Below are positions 34,185 through 36,363 of a stretch of DNA of 36,363 nucleotides, piece after piece (within the stretch, counting starts at the first letter, position 1; every line of letters begins with the position of its first letter). A program made the position numbers and the translations under genes. The notes beneath the pieces are model-generated. The model was not told the origin of the DNA, did not search any database, and saw only the letters and a list, made by a program, of their open reading frames with translations. The DNA is from Elusimicrobia bacterium HGW-Elusimicrobia-2 (lineage in GTDB: Bacteria; CG03): assembly GCA_002841685.1 (NCBI GenBank), contig PHAM01000014.1, forward strand, positions 1 through 36,363. The letters run 5' to 3'.

Positions 34185-35636
34185 TCATTTTTTTAGCTTC
34201 CAGCGTCCTGCTTTGTCCGAACCAATGCGTTTTAGTATGCCTTCTTTTTTTAATTTCTTTATCTGCCACTCTATGCCTTTTGGACTAATCCCTATTTTAT
34301 CAGCTAACTCTTGCATAGAAATATCGGGGTGCTCTTTTACAAAAGCAATTATTTTCTCCCTAGTTTTCTCCCTAGTTTTCTCCCTAGTTTTATCTGTAGT
34401 TTTATCCGTAGTTTTATCCGTAGTTTTATCCGTAATCTTCTCCCTATTTTTAAATGGCTTTAACGGAAAAACTATTTTGTAATAATCAAAGCCGGACTCA
34501 ATGATTGGTTTTTTATAATATTTCTTCCAGCCGTTAATCATTTTATGGAATCCGCTTCCCTGTCCTTCTGAAAGCTTCAAAAATCTAAACATTTTCGCCA
34601 CATAAAAATTTCTCGGCTGAGAATAGTCCTCTTTTAATATGTATTCAAGAGGTTTGGGCAAACCTCCGGGATTAAAAAACTCAATTCTGTCGGCAAAAAA
34701 CCTTATACGCGCATTAGCGGGACTAAAATAATCGGTATGCATTAAAAGATTTACCAGAGCTTCTCTCAATGCCTGTAAATGAGGCGGGTCATCATCGCGC
34801 GCGCCGTTTTTAAGCTTAAAAGGCACTTCAATTTTCGGACTTAACCGCTCATAAATGTCAAAGAATGACCGGTAGAGGTTTTTTTCTGAATTTAATCTAA
34901 AAGTATAGCGGGTTTCTCCGTCAGAAAAGGATATTCCAGGTATTTCAATATAATCAATCCTGTAATTTACAAGTTCACTGCCCAAAGCGTCCTCAGTTCC
35001 AAAAACTAAAAGCCCCGCATAAGTAACTCTGTCGTTTTTAAGCGCCCCCATTTTTTCCAAAAAGCCCTTATCTCTTAATTTCAAATATCTATGCGCGGGA
35101 TTTTTTGACGCGAAAAAGTTTCGGAATTGTTCTATTGTCTTTGTGTCCAAGTCTTCCAATTTAAGCGATGTAAGCTCTTTATTCTTGTCCTCAAAAGAGG
35201 CGTGACGATAAAAAGAATCAATTTCCTCGGCTGTGGCGCGCTGGTCGCCTGAGCCGGTGCGTATAAAAGTATTTTTGTTTGTCTCCCCGTAATAAACCGG
35301 CCTGTCCTTGGTTGTCTTTTGAGGGATATAAAATGTTAAAACCGTTTTCTTTACAAAGTCATATTTCTTACACAGAGGCTTAATTTTTTTATTAAATTTT
35401 CCGCTTCTTAACGCTGTAGTAAAATCCTGTTCTATCTTCTCCGGATTCCGCACTCCCGTAATTTCATAACTTTTCCCGATCTTTTTTACACCGAAAATCA
35501 GCCATCCCCCCGACGTGTTTGAAAATGCGGAAACAGTCGGCCAGCTGTTTTTGGGAATTTCTGACTTTGCTTCTTTGACTTCAAAATCTTCCCACTCAAT
35601 ATCTTCCAGCCTTTTTATCAGTTCTTTTTTATCCAT
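34185..35636 (-). CDS. AlbA_2 (Schlafen-like) / HATPase domain transcriptional-regulator-like protein with C-terminal winged HTH
   Basis: 'SAFSNTSGGWLIFGVKK', 'LREALVNLLMHTDY', 'RIEFFNPGGLPKPL', 'GQGSGFHKM', C-terminal 'ISMQELADKIGISPKGIEWQIKKLKKEGILKRIG'. Confidence 0.87.
   Translation of the reverse strand: MDKKELIKRLEDIEWEDFEVKEAKSEIPKNSWPTVSAFSNTSGGWLIFGVKKIGKSYEITGVRNPEKIEQDFTTALRSGKFNKKIKPLCKKYDFVKKTVLTFYIPQKTTKDRPVYYGETNKNTFIRTGSGDQRATAEEIDSFYRHASFEDKNKELTSLKLEDLDTKTIEQFRNFFASKNPAHRYLKLRDKGFLEKMGALKNDRVTYAGLLVFGTEDALGSELVNYRIDYIEIPGISFSDGETRYTFRLNSEKNLYRSFFDIYERLSPKIEVPFKLKNGARDDDPPHLQALREALVNLLMHTDYFSPANARIRFFADRIEFFNPGGLPKPLEYILKEDYSQPRNFYVAKMFRFLKLSEGQGSGFHKMINGWKKYYKKPIIESGFDYYKIVFPLKPFKNREKITDKTTDKTTDKTTDKTREKTREKTREKIIAFVKEHPDISMQELADKIGISPKGIEWQIKKLKKEGILKRIGSDKAGRWKLKK
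34352..34447 (-). repeat. 12-bp in-frame tandem repeat (~8 units) encoding (T/R)-(D/E)-K-T linker
   Basis: TTTTCTCCCTAG x3, TTTTATCTGTAG, TTTTATCCGTAG x2, TTTTATCCGTAA, TCTTCTCCCTAT. Confidence 0.9.
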
Positions 35637-35710
35637 CTTAAATAAACGCGTTTAACGGCGCATAATCTTTAACATACGCCCGCCACTGCTTCGGTAACTA
35701 TCGCTTTTTT

Positions 35711-36175
35711 CTACCATTCTGGATGTGATTTTGAAATCAGCTCCCCCGTTGCCGGGTTATAATCCCAATCTCCCTCCGGAATTTTCGCTATATATCGCGG
35801 ACTTAATTCTTCAAGTGACGACGGGGAAACGCCTGCTTTATCATTATAATAAATAGAAATAGCCGTTCGAAGCCCCGCGAGATTCGCTTTAATTTCCGCC
35901 ATATTAACTTGACTATTTATTTGGTCAATTCGTTCGGAAAATTTTAAATTTTCTTTCTGAAGCGCGGGATTTTTTTCCTGTGGTTTTAACTTTTTGGTTT
36001 CTATTGTGTCTTCTCCCATACAGCCGCCCATCACCACCATAACCAAAAGCGCAAATACTTTTAAAACATTTTGTTTTTTAACCGGCATATGACATCCTAT
36101 TTTTTCAACCAACTCCCCTGCTCCTTCTAAATTTCCGTTTTTATTATACATAATCCTCTCAATTCCGGCACTCAT
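35711..36175 (-). CDS. Putative lipoprotein with pseudopilin-like C-terminus; start probably the internal MPVKKQNVL near 36088
   Basis: 'MPVKKQNVLKVFALLVMVVMGGCMG' lipoprotein signal; C-terminus 'AEIKANLAGLRTAISIYYNDKAGVSPSSLEELSPRYIAKIPEGDWDYNPATGEL'. Confidence 0.6.
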   Translation of the reverse strand: MSAGIERIMYNKNGNLEGAGELVEKIGCHMPVKKQNVLKVFALLVMVVMGGCMGEDTIETKKLKPQEKNPALQKENLKFSERIDQINSQVNMAEIKANLAGLRTAISIYYNDKAGVSPSSLEELSPRYIAKIPEGDWDYNPATGELISKSHPEW

Positions 36176-36212
36176 TTATTTAGCCCCGCCTTTATTTTGC
36201 CCAAACTTCACA

Positions 36213-36241
36213 TTGCTAAAATCCCCTAATCGTGCTATACT
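36213..36241 (+). promoter_or_regulatory. Sigma70-like promoter
   Basis: TTGCTA - 17 bp - TATACT, followed by AAAAGGAGG and ATG at 36261. Confidence 0.55.
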
Positions 36242-36260
36242 CTCAAAAGGAGGATAAACC

Positions 36261-36317
36261 ATGAGCTCACTCCAAAAAGCATTAAACTTGTCATTTCGAC
36301 CGAAGGGAGAAATCTAA
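36261..36317 (+). pseudogene. Short ORF (MSSLQKALNLSFRPKGEI*) terminated within an invading palindromic repeat
   Basis: Good SD and ATG; last codons derive from the TGTCATTTCGACCGAAGGGAGAAATCTAA repeat. Confidence 0.5.
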
Positions 36318-36363
36318 AATGCTTATAATACAAAGATTTCTCGTCGCTACGCTCCTCGAAATG
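36289..36363. repeat. Palindromic repeat (TGTCATTTCGACCGAAGGGAGAAATCT ... AGATTTCTCGTCGCTACGCTCCTCGAAATG), truncated at window end
   Basis: Arms CATTTCGA..GAGAAATCT and AGATTTCTC..TCGAAATG are inversely complementary. Confidence 0.75.

Noticed and set aside
34352-34447. Possible CRISPR-like array
   Set aside because: Direct 12-bp tandem units without spacers, in frame inside a coding sequence; not a CRISPR. No CRISPR array was seen in the window.

Overview
A ~36.4 kb bacterial chromosomal window dominated by minus-strand operons. The organism is probably a Gram-negative-type (diderm) candidate-phylum bacterium; a taxon such as Elusimicrobiota or Omnitrophota is only a guess. Contents in order: (i) an oxamate-carbamoyltransferase-like (fdrA/ylbE/ylbF, i.e. 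allF/G/H) operon with glycerate kinase and an extra phosphoribosyltransferase-like protein; (ii) a plus-strand block with a DUF374 acyltransferase, a stand-alone protein carrying what look like all three archaeo-eukaryotic primase (AEP) motifs, LpoB and COG3014 lipoproteins; (iii) sirtuin, CvpA, GAF and GIY-YIG genes; (iv) tRNA-Arg(TCT), infC, ispD, a PIN/TRAM protein, radA, an MCE transporter whose MlaD has a long beta-rich C-terminal domain, alr, dnaB, rplI, DUF2232, rpsR, ssb, rpsF, hppA and argD; (v) an AbiE-type toxin-antitoxin module with a split toxin and a perfect 12-bp inverted-repeat operator candidate, fused to the argD start codon; (vi) mscS, ligA, nusB, ribH, an AlbA_2/Schlafen-like ATPase with 12-bp in-frame tandem repeats, and a lipoprotein. 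The strongest candidates for something undescribed are a dispersed ~120-145 bp intergenic fold-back element (three copies plus a remnant, arms diverging between copies while mostly staying complementary), the stand-alone AEP-like protein, and the PRTase-like subunit in the oxamate operon. All calls come from reading the sequence; no database search was run.
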